This document shows, piece after piece, positions 14,934-25,600 of a stretch of 46,154 bases of DNA. Position 1 is the stretch's first letter; the number at the start of each line of letters is the position of its first letter. Origin of the DNA: an uncultured Verrucomicrobiota bacterium (GTDB lineage Bacteria > Verrucomicrobiota > Kiritimatiellia > CAIVKH01); assembly GCA_937996795.1 (NCBI GenBank), contig CALKUH010000066.1:1-46154 (forward strand). Reading direction: 5' to 3'. The notes under the pieces are model-generated. The model was given only the letters and a program-made list of their open reading frames with translations. It was not told where the DNA came from and did not search any database. The position numbers were made by a program, and so were the translations under genes.

Positions 14934-16712
14934 ATGCCTCTGCTCAGCGCCCAGAACCTCTGCATCCAGTACGGCGGCCCCCTGCTGCTCGACAACGCGT
15001 CCCTGTTCATCGAGAGCGGGGAACGCATCGCGCTGGTCGGCCGAAACGGCGAGGGCAAGTCCACGCTCATGCGCATCCTGTGCGGGACGGAAAAGCCCGA
15101 CAGCGGGTCGGTGAACCTGCAAAGCGGCGTGCGCGTCGGATTCCTGCCGCAATCGGTCCCGCGCGACATGCCCGGCACGGTGCATGACGTCGTGCTGGCG
15201 GGCGTGGAGGCGGACGCGGATGAATGGCAGGCCGCGCAGCGCGCGGAAACTGTCATCGCCCGCATGGGACTCGACGCCGCGGCGGCCTTCGGCGCGCTGT
15301 CCGGCGGACAAAAGCGGCGCGCGCTGCTGGCGCGGGCCCTGGTCCAGCAGCCGGACATCCTGCTGCTGGACGAACCGACGAACCACCTCGACATCGACTC
15401 CATCCAGTGGATGGAGAGCTTCCTGCTGCGCTACCGCGGCGCGCTGCTGTTTGTCACGCACGACCGCGCGTTTCTCCGGCGCCTCGCCACGCGCATCGTC
15501 GAACTGGATCGCGGACGCCTCAAGAGCTGGGCGCACCCGTATCCGCGCTACCTCGAATTGCGCCAGCAGGAACTGGAGGCGGAGGAAAAACGAAACGCGC
15601 TGTTCGACAAAAAGCTCGCGCAGGAGGAGACGTGGATCCGGCAGGGCGTAAAGGCACGCCGCACCCGCAGCATCGGACGCGTCCACGCCCTCGAAAAATT
15701 GCGCCTGGAGCGCAGCAAGCGGCGCGAACATGTCGGCTCCGTGACCCTGCAGGTCCAGCAGTCCGGTCAAAGCGGGCGCAAAGTCATCACGGCGCTGGAC
15801 GTCTCGTATGCCTGGGGCGAACACCCGGTGGTGGACCGGCTGACCACGCAACTCATGCGCGGCGACAAGGTGGGCATCATCGGCCCGAACGGCTGCGGCA
15901 AAACCACGCTGATCCGCCTGTTGCTCCGCCAGCTCGAACCGCAATCGGGCACGGTGGAGCACGGCACGAACCTGGAGATCGCCTACTTCGACCAGCATCG
16001 CGAAGCGATCGACGACAACCGCACCGTCGCGCAAAACGTGTGCGGCGAGAACGACTACGTCATCTTCAACGGCAAAAAACGGCATGTGATCAGCTATCTC
16101 GAGGACTTCCTCTTCCCGCCCGAGCGCTCGCGCTCCGCGGCGAAAGTCCTCTCCGGCGGCGAACGGAACCGCCTCCTGCTCGCGCGCCTGTTTACGCGCC
16201 CGTTCAATGTGCTGGTGATGGACGAACCGACCAACGACCTCGACGCGGACACGCTGGAGCTGCTGGAGGACCTGCTCGTCGAACACGAGGGCACCCTGCT
16301 GCTCGTGAGCCACGACCGGGAGTTCATCAATAACGTCGTGACCAGCACCCTCGTGTTCGAGGGCGACGGACGCGTGTCCGAATACGCCGGGGGCTACGAC
16401 GACTGGCTGCGCCAGCGCCCCGCTGTGGCCGCCGCACCGGCGCCCGCGTCCGAACCCGCACCGGCGGCGCCGAAGAAGCCGGCTCCAAAACTTTCAAACA
16501 AACTGCTGCGCGAACTGGAACTCCTGCCCGGGCGGATCGAGGCGATGGAGAAGGAACTGAAGGACCTGGAACAGATCCTTGCCGACCCCGCGTTTTTCAA
16601 AAAACCCGTCGCCGAGGTCCGCCAGGCCACCGACCGCCACGAACTCCTCCAGGGCGAAATCGAAGCCGCGATGGCGCGCTGGGCGGAGCTGGAAACGATG
16701 CGCGGCGGCTGA
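14934..16712 (+). CDS. uup: ABC-F ATPase, Uup type
   Basis: The 592-residue soluble protein has two ABC domains without membrane segments. Domain 1: Walker A GRNGEGKST, signature LSGGQKRR, Walker B LLLDEPTNHLD. Domain 2: GPNGCGKTT, LSGGERNR, VMDEPTNDLD. An inter-domain linker rich in charged residues (LELRQQELEAEEKRNALFDK onward) and a Pro/Ala hinge followed by a C-terminal coiled coil (about 520-590) are those of the Uup group, which acts on ribosomes or branched DNA and affects translation and precise transposon excision. Both catalytic glutamates are present. It is followed after 57 bp by topoisomerase VI subunit B. Confidence 0.93.
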   Translation: MPLLSAQNLCIQYGGPLLLDNASLFIESGERIALVGRNGEGKSTLMRILCGTEKPDSGSVNLQSGVRVGFLPQSVPRDMPGTVHDVVLAGVEADADEWQAAQRAETVIARMGLDAAAAFGALSGGQKRRALLARALVQQPDILLLDEPTNHLDIDSIQWMESFLLRYRGALLFVTHDRAFLRRLATRIVELDRGRLKSWAHPYPRYLELRQQELEAEEKRNALFDKKLAQEETWIRQGVKARRTRSIGRVHALEKLRLERSKRREHVGSVTLQVQQSGQSGRKVITALDVSYAWGEHPVVDRLTTQLMRGDKVGIIGPNGCGKTTLIRLLLRQLEPQSGTVEHGTNLEIAYFDQHREAIDDNRTVAQNVCGENDYVIFNGKKRHVISYLEDFLFPPERSRSAAKVLSGGERNRLLLARLFTRPFNVLVMDEPTNDLDADTLELLEDLLVEHEGTLLLVSHDREFINNVVTSTLVFEGDGRVSEYAGGYDDWLRQRPAVAAAPAPASEPAPAAPKKPAPKLSNKLLRELELLPGRIEAMEKELKDLEQILADPAFFKKPVAEVRQATDRHELLQGEIEAAMARWAELETMRGG

Positions 16713-16731
16713 CCCTGCGCCGCTCTTTTCG

Positions 16732-16760
16732 GTGGATTTTCCCATCGTCGCCCCTACGCT
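16732..16760 (+). promoter_or_regulatory. Candidate promoter of the topoisomerase VI B gene
   Basis: GTGGAT (16732-16737) and TACGCT (16755-16760) are separated by 17 bp, with the ATG 9 bp downstream of the -10 box. No ribosome binding site is seen, so a very short leader is predicted. Low certainty on its own, but it agrees with the other candidates in the window. Confidence 0.35.
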
Positions 16761-16769
16761 AGACCGGCG

Positions 16770-18545
16770 ATGAAAAAGAAAACGACTCCCGCCGAGCCGA
16801 TGCCTGCCGAATCCGCGCCCGCGCGGCCCAAAAAGGAAAAGAAGCCGGAAACGGCCGAATCCATGGGCGCGCGGCAACGCGAAATTTCAGTGTCCGAATT
16901 CTTCCTGAAAAACCGGCACCTGCTCGGGTTCGACTCGCCGCGCCGCGCGCTGTTGACCGCAGTGAAGGAGGCGGTGGACAACTCGATGGACGCCTGCGAA
17001 GAGGCGGGGATCGTGCCCGAGATCGCGGTGGAGTTGGAGCAAATCGCCGATACGCGCTTCCGCGTCACCATCACCGACAACGGGCCGGGCATCGTGAAGG
17101 CCCAGATCCCGAAGATCTTCGCGAAGCTGCTCTACGGCTCGAAATTCCACCGCCTCCGCATGTCGCGCGGCCAGCAGGGCATCGGCATCAGCGCCGCAGG
17201 CATGTACGGCCAGCTCACGACCGGCTCCGCCACGCGCATCCTCTCCCGCACGAAGGGCAGCAAGATGGCGCACGCGATCGCCGTCCAGCTGGACACGAAG
17301 GCGAACAAACCCGTGATCCTCTCCGATGAGGAGCAGGACTGGCGCCCGACGTTCCAGGCCGTCGACGAAACCGGCGCGCCGGCCGGGGACCCGGTCACCC
17401 ACGCGCACGGCACCTCGGTCTCCATCGAAATGGAGGCGCAGTACCAGCGCGGCAAGCAGTCGGTGGACGAGTTCGTCAAACAATGCGCGATCGTGAACCC
17501 GCATCTGACGCTGCACTACCGGCTCGCGCTGACGCCGAAGCCCGACACCCGGAGCCCGAAACCTGAAACCGTGGACCCGGTGTCAGGTGTCAGGTGTCAG
17601 GAGGAATCCCGCATCACATATCCCCGGGCGTTGCGCGACATGCCGAAGATCCCGAACGAGATCATGCCGCATCCGCACGGGGTCGAGCTGGGCATGTTGA
17701 TGCAGATGCTGAAGGACACCGAGTCGCGCACGGTGCGCTCCGCGCTGGCGAGCGATTTCTCGCGCGTGAGCGACGCGACCGCGCTGCAAATCTGCGAGCG
17801 CGCCGGGGTGAATCCCAAGGCGAACCCCACGCGCGTCGCCCACCAGGAGGCGGAGGCGCTCTACAAGGCGATCCAGGAAACGAAGTTGATGCGTCCGCCG
17901 ACGGACTGCCTGTCGCCCATCGGAGAGGAACAGATCCTCGCGGGATTGCAGAAGGAAATCAAAGCCGACTTCTACACCGCCGTTACGCGCGACCCCGAGG
18001 TGTATCGCGGCAACCCGTTCCAGATCGAAGTCGGGCTGGCGTATGCGAAGCCGGAGGAGACGAAGGCGGCGGAGGACATGGGCCAGGAGGAGCCGATCCG
18101 CCTGCTGCGCTTCGCGAACCGCGTGCCCCTGCTCTACCAGCCCGGCGCCTGCGCGATCACGAAGGCCACGATTGGCGTGAACTGGAAGGCGTACGGCCTC
18201 AACCAGCCCAAAGGCGCGCTGCCGCTGGGACCGCTCGTGCTGATGGTCCACGTCGCCAGCGTATGGGTCCCCTTCACCAGCGAGAGCAAGGACGCGGTGG
18301 CGAGCTACGAGGACATTCTCGCCGAAATGACGCTCGCGCTGCAGGAATGCGGCCGCCGCCTGTCCGTCTTCCTCAACAAGCGCCGCCGCGACCTCGAAGC
18401 CGCGCGCAAACGCAACTACATGGAACTCTACATCCCGCACCTCGCCCAGGGCCTCAAAGACATCCTCGGCCTGCCCGACAAGGAAAAGGACCGCGTCGAG
18501 CGCGATCTCAAAAAGATGCTCGAAAAGACCCACCTCGACGTGTGA
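16770..18545 (+). CDS. top6B: DNA topoisomerase VI subunit B (GHKL ATPase subunit)
   Basis: The 591-residue protein matches the ATPase subunit of type IIB topoisomerase, which works with subunit A (Spo11-like) to relax and decatenate DNA. GHKL motifs: EAVDNSMDAC (near 70), TITDNGPGI, RGQQGIGISAAGMYG and HGTSVSIEME. The helix-two-turn-helix region follows HPHGVELGMLMQ, and the transducer domain carries LLRFANRVPLLYQPGACAIT. A basic tail segment FLNKRRRDLEAARKRNY is family-typical. Residues about 256-279 are not native: they are encoded by a GGTGTCA-type repeat lying in frame between the GHKL and helix domains. Subunit A is not next to it in this window. Topoisomerase VI is mainly archaeal and patchy in bacteria. 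Confidence 0.95.
   Translation: MKKKTTPAEPMPAESAPARPKKEKKPETAESMGARQREISVSEFFLKNRHLLGFDSPRRALLTAVKEAVDNSMDACEEAGIVPEIAVELEQIADTRFRVTITDNGPGIVKAQIPKIFAKLLYGSKFHRLRMSRGQQGIGISAAGMYGQLTTGSATRILSRTKGSKMAHAIAVQLDTKANKPVILSDEEQDWRPTFQAVDETGAPAGDPVTHAHGTSVSIEMEAQYQRGKQSVDEFVKQCAIVNPHLTLHYRLALTPKPDTRSPKPETVDPVSGVRCQEESRITYPRALRDMPKIPNEIMPHPHGVELGMLMQMLKDTESRTVRSALASDFSRVSDATALQICERAGVNPKANPTRVAHQEAEALYKAIQETKLMRPPTDCLSPIGEEQILAGLQKEIKADFYTAVTRDPEVYRGNPFQIEVGLAYAKPEETKAAEDMGQEEPIRLLRFANRVPLLYQPGACAITKATIGVNWKAYGLNQPKGALPLGPLVLMVHVASVWVPFTSESKDAVASYEDILAEMTLALQECGRRLSVFLNKRRRDLEAARKRNYMELYIPHLAQGLKDILGLPDKEKDRVERDLKKMLEKTHLDV
17541..17601. repeat. Inverted CCTGACACC/GGTGTCA repeat inside the topoisomerase gene
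   Basis: The left half (17541-17570) contains CCCGACACCC, GCCCGAAACC and TGAAACC; the right half (17579-17601) is three GGTGTCA units in tandem plus GG, roughly the reverse complement of the left. It keeps the reading frame and encodes a Pro/Lys/Thr-rich stretch. The design (periodic units in inverted halves) is the same as the CACGGAG elements in intergenic DNA nearby. Confidence 0.75.
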
Positions 18546-18575
18546 GTCGCAGCCGTTGCCCGACGCGCGACCCGG

Positions 18576-19622
18576 TTACCGCGCGGGCGGCTTCAGGGCG
18601 TCGAGCTTCGCGAGAAGTTCGGTGTGGCGGGATTCGAGGGTGGCGAGGGACTGCATGATCGCGTCGGCGGCGGCTTTTACTTCCGTTTCGCGACGTTCCA
18701 GCGCGGCTTTCTCGCGGTCGAGTGACACGACCTCCTCCTCCAGCATCGACTGGCGCGCCCACAGCGCAGGCTGCTCGAAACGGAGCTGGTTCAATTCCTC
18801 CAACGCTGCGAGCAGGGGCGCCGGGTCGGGCGGCGTCTCCGGCGCGGACTCGGCCTTCCGGCGGAACATGCCGCGCTTGGACGTGGCGGGCGGCGCGGCC
18901 GCGGCCTGCAGGGAGGCGAGGCGTTCAGCGGCGGCCTGCTCGCGTTTCACGAAGGAGGCAATCTGTTCCGCGAGGGCGGCGCGCGAGGACGACGCATCGA
19001 TCAACTGCTTCGCAATGTCCTCCCGGCGGCGCGCGAGCTGGCCCGCTTCCGCAAGCAGGCCCGCCAACTGGCCGGACAGCGCGGGCATCTCGGCGCGCAC
19101 CTGCTGCAATTCCTGCACCAGGTTGATGCGTTCGGCCAGGGCCGCCAGATCGAACGCCGGCGTCGCTGCGGGCGCGGGTTCAGTCGCGGACGGCGCGGAT
19201 TCCGCCGCGCGTTGCTGCAACGAAGCCAGCGCCTCCTTCGCCTCATCCAGCGCACGCTGCATCGCCTGGGCGTCGCCGCGCAAGGCCCCGGTTTCATCGC
19301 GCGCCACGGCGAGAGCCTGTTCCAACTGACGGACTTCGCGATCGACGCGCGTCGAAAGGCGATACAGCAGGAATCCGCCGGCGACCAGCACCGCCACCAA
19401 CACGCCGAGGAACGCGAGCGCCGTGACCCGCAGCCGACGCTGCGCCTTGGCACGCTCCAGCTCCAGAAATTCCTGGAAGGCCTTCAGGACCGGCAGCCGG
19501 TTGCCGAACGCATTCAGCGCCGCGCCATCCTGAAGGGACTTCAGGTCCTGGTTCGCCGCCAGGTCGCGCACCTGCTGCTTCAGCACAGGCGGCGGAAGAT
19601 GCATGGGAACCGGGTCGCTCAT
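18576..19622 (-). CDS. Membrane-anchored coiled-coil protein
   Basis: The 348-residue protein has an N-terminal cytoplasmic part (residues 1-65), one strong membrane segment at about 68-88 (ALAFLGVLVAVLVAGGFLLY) and then long heptad-type segments rich in Ala, Glu, Leu and Gln (90-145, 160-245, 270-345), broken by Pro-rich linkers. Topology is probably N-in with the coiled coil in the periplasm, but this is inferred. Its ATG lies one base after the stop codon of the giant coiled-coil gene, so translation is likely coupled and the two proteins may work together. No family recognised. Confidence 0.8.
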   Translation of the reverse strand: MSDPVPMHLPPPVLKQQVRDLAANQDLKSLQDGAALNAFGNRLPVLKAFQEFLELERAKAQRRLRVTALAFLGVLVAVLVAGGFLLYRLSTRVDREVRQLEQALAVARDETGALRGDAQAMQRALDEAKEALASLQQRAAESAPSATEPAPAATPAFDLAALAERINLVQELQQVRAEMPALSGQLAGLLAEAGQLARRREDIAKQLIDASSSRAALAEQIASFVKREQAAAERLASLQAAAAPPATSKRGMFRRKAESAPETPPDPAPLLAALEELNQLRFEQPALWARQSMLEEEVVSLDREKAALERRETEVKAAADAIMQSLATLESRHTELLAKLDALKPPAR

Positions 19623-19623
19623 A

Positions 19624-22600
19624 TTACTTCAATTTTAACCAGGGCATCGGCGAGAATTTGCCGCGCCCGCCCTTCGGGTCATCCTTCTCGCCCGCAGCAC
19701 CGGCGGCGGGCGGCTCGGTCTTGCTCTTCCATTCCTGCAATTCCAATTGGGCCTGCGCCTCGATATCGCTCAACCGCGGTGCGGCGCGCGGGGCGGCGGG
19801 CGGCGGCGTGGCGGAGGCCGTTGTCTCCGTCACCACGCGGCGGGGACGCGGCTTCGGCGCGGGCTCCGGCGCGGCGCGCAAGACCTCCGTGGGCTCCACA
19901 GGAGCGGACGCGCTCACGGCGGGCGGCGGAATCACGGTGCGACGCGTTTCGACGGGCGTATCGGACAGCGGCGGCAGCACACGCCGGTTCGGCGTCTCCA
20001 CGCGGGGAACCGCGGCGGGCGGGACGGGCGCCGTAATCGGACCGCCGCCCTTGCGCATCGCCAGCTCGCGCTGGTTCTGCTCGAGCTTGGTCGAAAGCGA
20101 ACGCCAGTCCTGCTGCAACTGCTCGATCCGGCGCGTCAGCACCTGCTCCTTGCTGCGCCACCGCGAGGCCTTGTCCTCGAATATCTTTTTCTCGTGGGCG
20201 AGTTGCTGGTCGCGCTGCCGGATGGCGTTCTGGTCGTCCTGGATGGCCTTCTTGAGCTGCAGGATTTCGAGTTCCTTCTGGCGGCGCTGCTCGCGCTCCT
20301 CGTCGTAGAATTTCTTCTGCTGCATCAGGCGCACATTCAGCGCCTCGCTCTCCTGCGACGCCTGTTCGATGCGCTGCTGCAATTCCTCGAGCTTCAGGCG
20401 GCTGCGCTCCTCCAAGTCCTCCTTTTCGAGGCGCAGTTGGTCGAGTTCCTGCGACTCCTTCTCGGCCTGCTCCCGCAACCGGTCCTGCTCGCGCTGCATC
20501 TGCTCGATCTGTTCGCGGTATTCCTCCTCCACCGCCTGCGCCCGCTTGCGTTCCTCGTCGAGCACCAGCCGGTGCTGTTCGAGGTCCTGCACCGTCTGCT
20601 CGAGCTTGATCGTCAACTGCAGGTGCGCTTCCTGCAACTGGTCCATCCGCGCGATCAAATCCTCGCGCTCGCCCTGCAACCGGTTCTCCACATCCTCGAA
20701 GGCCAGCTTGTCCTGCGCCATTTCCTCCGCCAGCGCGCGCGCGCGGTCCTCGGCCTCGTGCAGCCGCTTCTCCTGCCGCGCCAGCGATTCTTCCATCTGC
20801 TTGCGCATCGCCTGCTCGTGGCTGATCTGCGCCCGGCTCGTTTCGAGCTCGCGGTCGCGGTCGGCGAGCAGCTTGCGCAGGTCCTCCAGCCCGGTCTGCA
20901 CCTGGTTGAGTTCCTGTTCGCGTGTGCGGCGCGCCTTCTGCTCGTCCTGCAGCGTGCGCCGGACCTGGTCGAGTTCCTCGATCTTCTGCTGGGCGCGCGC
21001 CAGCTCGGCCGCCGTCTGGCGCTGGAGCTGTTGCAGTTCCGCCGTGGAACGCTGGTGGTTGTCCTGCAGCTCCGCAAGGGTTTTCTGCAACTCGGCCTCT
21101 TTCTGCTCGAAGCCCTGCCGGGTGGCCTCGTGCAACTGGCGCAACTCGCCGAGCGCCAGTTCACGCTGGCGCAATTCGGCCGCCGTCGCGTCGCGGCGCG
21201 ACCGCTCCTCCTCAAGCCGTTCGCCGGCCTCCCGCAGCGCCGCGGCCTGCTCCGCCTCGCGCGCGCCGCGCCCGGATTCCACGCGGGCGAGCTGGTCCTT
21301 GAGCGCCTGCGTCTCGACCCGCTGCTGCTCGAGCTCCTGCAGCGCCTGCTGCAACTCCGCGCCGCGTGTTTCGAGCCCGCGCGTCAACGACTCGACCCGC
21401 TCGGACAACGTCTGCTCGCGATCGCGCGAGGAGGACTCCACGCTGACCCGCAACGTCTTCTCCTGGTCCATCGTCTCGCGCAAATTCGACACATCCGCCA
21501 GCGTCTCCGCGTGGCGGCGCTCCCATTCCGCGATCTCGCTGCGCAGCGTCTCCTCATTCTCCTGCGCGCGTTGCGTCGCCTCGTCCAGCACGCCCATCGT
21601 GCGCTCCATCTCGGCCTGCATGGCCTCCAGCGCGTGGGCCGATTGTTCGGCCGATTCCCGGAACGCCGCCAGTTGCTGCTCGAGCTCCGCCTTCTCGAGC
21701 TGCCACGCCTTCGCCTCGGCGGCCTGCGCCTCCATGCGCTGGTGCAGCTCCCAATCGAGCTGCTCGACGCGGGTTGACGCCGCGGACAGCTGCTCCTGCA
21801 ACTGATCCACGCGCGCGGACAACTCCTGCTCGCGCTGGCGGCCCATCTCCGTCGTTTCGCCGAGCGCGCTCTGGTGATGCGCCAGCTCCGCCTCGCGGCG
21901 CTGCAACGCCTCCACCGCGTCGTCGCGCAGCTTGGTCATTTCGTCGAGGCGTATTTGCAGCTCGCCCAGGCGCTTCAGCGCCGCGCGATGTTCGTCCTGC
22001 GCCTGGTCGACCCGCGACGCGAGGTCCTCCTCCGTCTTGCGCGCGCGTTCGCGCACCTCGGCGACCTGCTGCCGCTGCCGCTCGACATCGCCCTCCAGGG
22101 CCTGCAACCGCGCGCGGCTCGCCTGGCTCTCCGCCAGCGCCTGCTGCAACTGCTGGCCCAGCGTGGACTCCGTCCCCTTGCGCTGCTTTACCGCATCCGC
22201 ATGGCGCGCCCGCTCCTGCTCCAGCGCCGCCTCCAGCTCCTGCACGCGCTCCAGCGCGGCGCGGCGCCGCTCGTACAACGCGAGGTGGCTCTGCAAATCG
22301 CTTCCCACCAGCTCGCGGATCGTGTCGATGCGCTCGCGTCCGAACCGTTCCTTGCTCTGCACCGACTCGCGGACGGAATTCAGGAACTGGCGCTCCTGCT
22401 CGATTTCCTCCTCGACCTTCCGCGATTCGCTCAACAGCAGGTCCTTCACGACCTCCGCCTGCTCGCGACGCCGTTTTTCGGCCTCGTCGCGCTCGCGACG
22501 CGCCTGCTCGGCGCGGGCCTTCTCTTCCGCCCCTTCGCGGCGCGCCGTCTCCAGCGCTCGGGCGGTCTCGTCCAGCCGCGCGCGCAACCCGTCGAGCTGC

Positions 22601-25600
22601 GCGTTTAGCGAGGCGACCGCCTCGCGATGGGTCGCGTCGGCGGCCTGCGCATCCCGCCGGGCGGACTCCAGTTCGGCCCGCACCGCGGCCAGCCGCGACG
22701 CGGTGTCGGATGACTGCTGCGTCAATTCCGCGACGCGCTGCTCCAGCGCGTCGATGCGCCCCTGCGCGTCCGCCTGGGCCGCGGCCGCGCCGGCCACCGC
22801 CTGCGCGAGATCCGCGGCCGTCGCATCCCGATCCGCGGTCAACGCCGTGACCGTGGACTCCAGCTCCTCGATACGCCCGGCAAACTGGAGTTCGCCGGCG
22901 CGCTGCGCCTCCTCGGCGCTCCGGAGCCGCTCCTGCTCGGCGTTCAGCGACGCCACCAGCTGGTCGCGTTCATCCGTGCGGATCTGGAGCTCGCGCTCGA
23001 GTTCCGCCAGTCGCGACTCCCAGCGGACCAGCGCCTCGCGGTGCTGCGACGCCGACGCGGTCGCCGAGGCGCGCGCCGAAGCCAGTTCGGCCAGGGCCGA
23101 CTCCAGCTGGGCGGCGCTTTCCGCGTGCAGCTGTCTCGACGTCTCCAATTCGCTGCGGACCACGCCGTGCGCGCCGCGCTCCTGGTCGAGCGCCGCCTCC
23201 AGCTCCGCCACGCGGGCCCGGGCCATCGCATCGGCCTCCGTCAGCGCTTCCACCTGGTTCTGGAGGAATTGGATGCGGGCATGCGCCTCGGCGCGGACCT
23301 GCGTCGCGGACGCCTGTTCCTTCTCCAGCGCCGCCCGGACCGACTCGGCTTCCTGCAACGCCGCCGCACGGGCGCGGTTCAAATCGTCGATCCGCTCGCC
23401 GAGCACAAACGCCTGCCGCTCGGCCACATCGCGTGTCGATTTCCAGCCCTGCTCCGCCTCGGCGATCCGCTCGCGGGCGACGGCTTCCGCCGCCTGCAAG
23501 TCCGCCGTCTGCTCCTCGAGTTCACGGATGCGCTGTTCGGCGCGCGCGCGCGCGGCCTCCCACTCGCTCCGGCCCGCATCGAGCGCGCTCCGAAGGTCCG
23601 CCGCCTCGGCGCGGATCGCATCGCGCTCCGCCTCCAGATCGGCCACCCGCCGGGCCGCCTGTTCTTCCTGCCGCGCCGACGCGCGCCGGACCTCGTCCAG
23701 CGCCGTCTCCAGTTCGCGGATACGGGTCGAGGCCGCGGCCTCGGACGCATTCAGCGCGAACACCCGTTCCTCCAGCGCCTTCACCTGCGCGGCCGACGCC
23801 GCGCGCACTTCGGCGAGCGTCGCGGTCTCCACATGCAGGGTCTTCTGCGTTTCCTCCGCCGCATTCCGCGCCGCGTCGAGTTCCGCGCGCAGCCGGGCCG
23901 CATCGGCCTGTGAGGCCTGCGCCGCCTGCTGCGTCGCCGCGACAGCCTGCTCCAGTTCGCCGATGCGCACCCGCGTCGCGGCTTCCGCCGCCGCGCGCTC
24001 GTCCACCTGCCGGCTCAACTCGCGCACCCGCTGCTCCGCCTCCGCCCGCACGCGGTTCCAGTCCGCGCGGGCCTCCTCCAGCGCCGCACGCGACGCCGCA
24101 AGCTCCTCGCGCGCCGCGCCGAGATCCGATTCGAGCGACGCCGCGCGACGGGCGGACGCATCCGATTCGCGGCTCTGTTCCGCGCGGGCTTCCGCCAGCG
24201 CCGTCTCCAGCGCTTGTGCGCGCTGAGCCACCGCGGCCTCCGCCGAGGCTACGGTTGCAAGCTGCTGCTGCAGGGCTGCGGCGCGCGCCTCCAGGGCGCC
24301 GCGCGTCTGGTCCAACAACGCCGCCGTCTGCGCGGATTCATCGCGCGCGGCGTCGCGTTCACCCTCCACCGCCGCCAACCGCCGTGCATGTGCCTCGGCC
24401 TCCTGCGCGGCGCGCTCACGGGCGGACGCCAGCTCGGACTCCAGCGCCTGTATGCGCTGCCGCGCACCGGCTTCCGCGTGCTCCAGCGCCGCCACACGCT
24501 GTTGGAGCGACGCCACGTTCGCCTCCGCGCCCGTGCGCGCCTCCAGCAGACGATGCGTCTCGGCCTCCAGGCTGCGCTTCGTCTCCTCCGCCGACTGGCG
24601 GGCCTGCGCGAGCGCGGTTTCAAGCTCGCTCACCTGCTGCGCGTGCGCGGACGCGGACTGCGCCGCGCGCGCCTGCGCCTCCGCCAGGTCCCGCTCCAGC
24701 GCCTGCTCGCGCCGGGACGATGCGGACGCCAGTTCGCTCAATTGCCGTTCCTGTTCGGACGCCCGTTGCGCGACCCGGCCATGCGCCGCCTGTTCCGCCG
24801 CCAGGGCCTGTCGCGTCGATTCCAACTGCCGCGCCGTTTCCCCGGCCTCGGACGCCAGTTGATCCAGCGAGGCGCGAAGTTGCGCGGCCTGCGTCTCCAG
24901 CGCGCGCTGCTGCTCCTCCGCGCGGGCGCGTGTGGACTCCAGCTCGCCGCGCACCGCGCGCGTCTGCGCCTCGACGTCCTGCAGCGAGGTTTGAAGCGCG
25001 GCAATCTGCGCCGACAGCGCGTCCTCGCGCTCGCGCGCGGCCCGCGCGGCGGCTTCGCCCTGCGCGCGCTCGGCGGCGAGTTCGCGGCGCGCCGACTCCG
25101 TCTCGCGCGACAACTCCTGCACGCGCGCTTCCAGCTCCGTCACCTGTTTCGCGCTCGCGTCGCGCGCGCTCTGCCATTCGCTCGTCGTGACCTGCAGCGA
25201 CTGCTTCTCGCTGTGCAGCGCCTGCTCGAGCGAGGCGATCGCCTGCTGGCGGTCGGCCAGCTGGCGCTCCAGCGCCGCCACCTGATCCTGCGCCCGCCGC
25301 ACGTCAGCTTCCAACGTGGAGAGGCGCGCCTTCTGCGCGGATTCCTGTTCGGCCAGCTGCTGAAGGAGCACGCCATGCCGCGTCTTTTCGCCGTCCCACT
25401 CGCGGCGCGCCGTGGCGAGCGATTCGCGCGCCAGCGCGAGCTCGTCCTCCAGACGCTGGATCGTTTCCTGTAGACGCCGCTCCGATTCCGACGCCTGCTT
25501 CTCGCGTTCGCCCAGCGCCGCCTTCTGCCGGGCCAGCTCGTCCTCCGCCTGCTTCAGGCGAAGCGCCGCGCGATCCGACGCCTGGCTCAAGTCCTCCACC

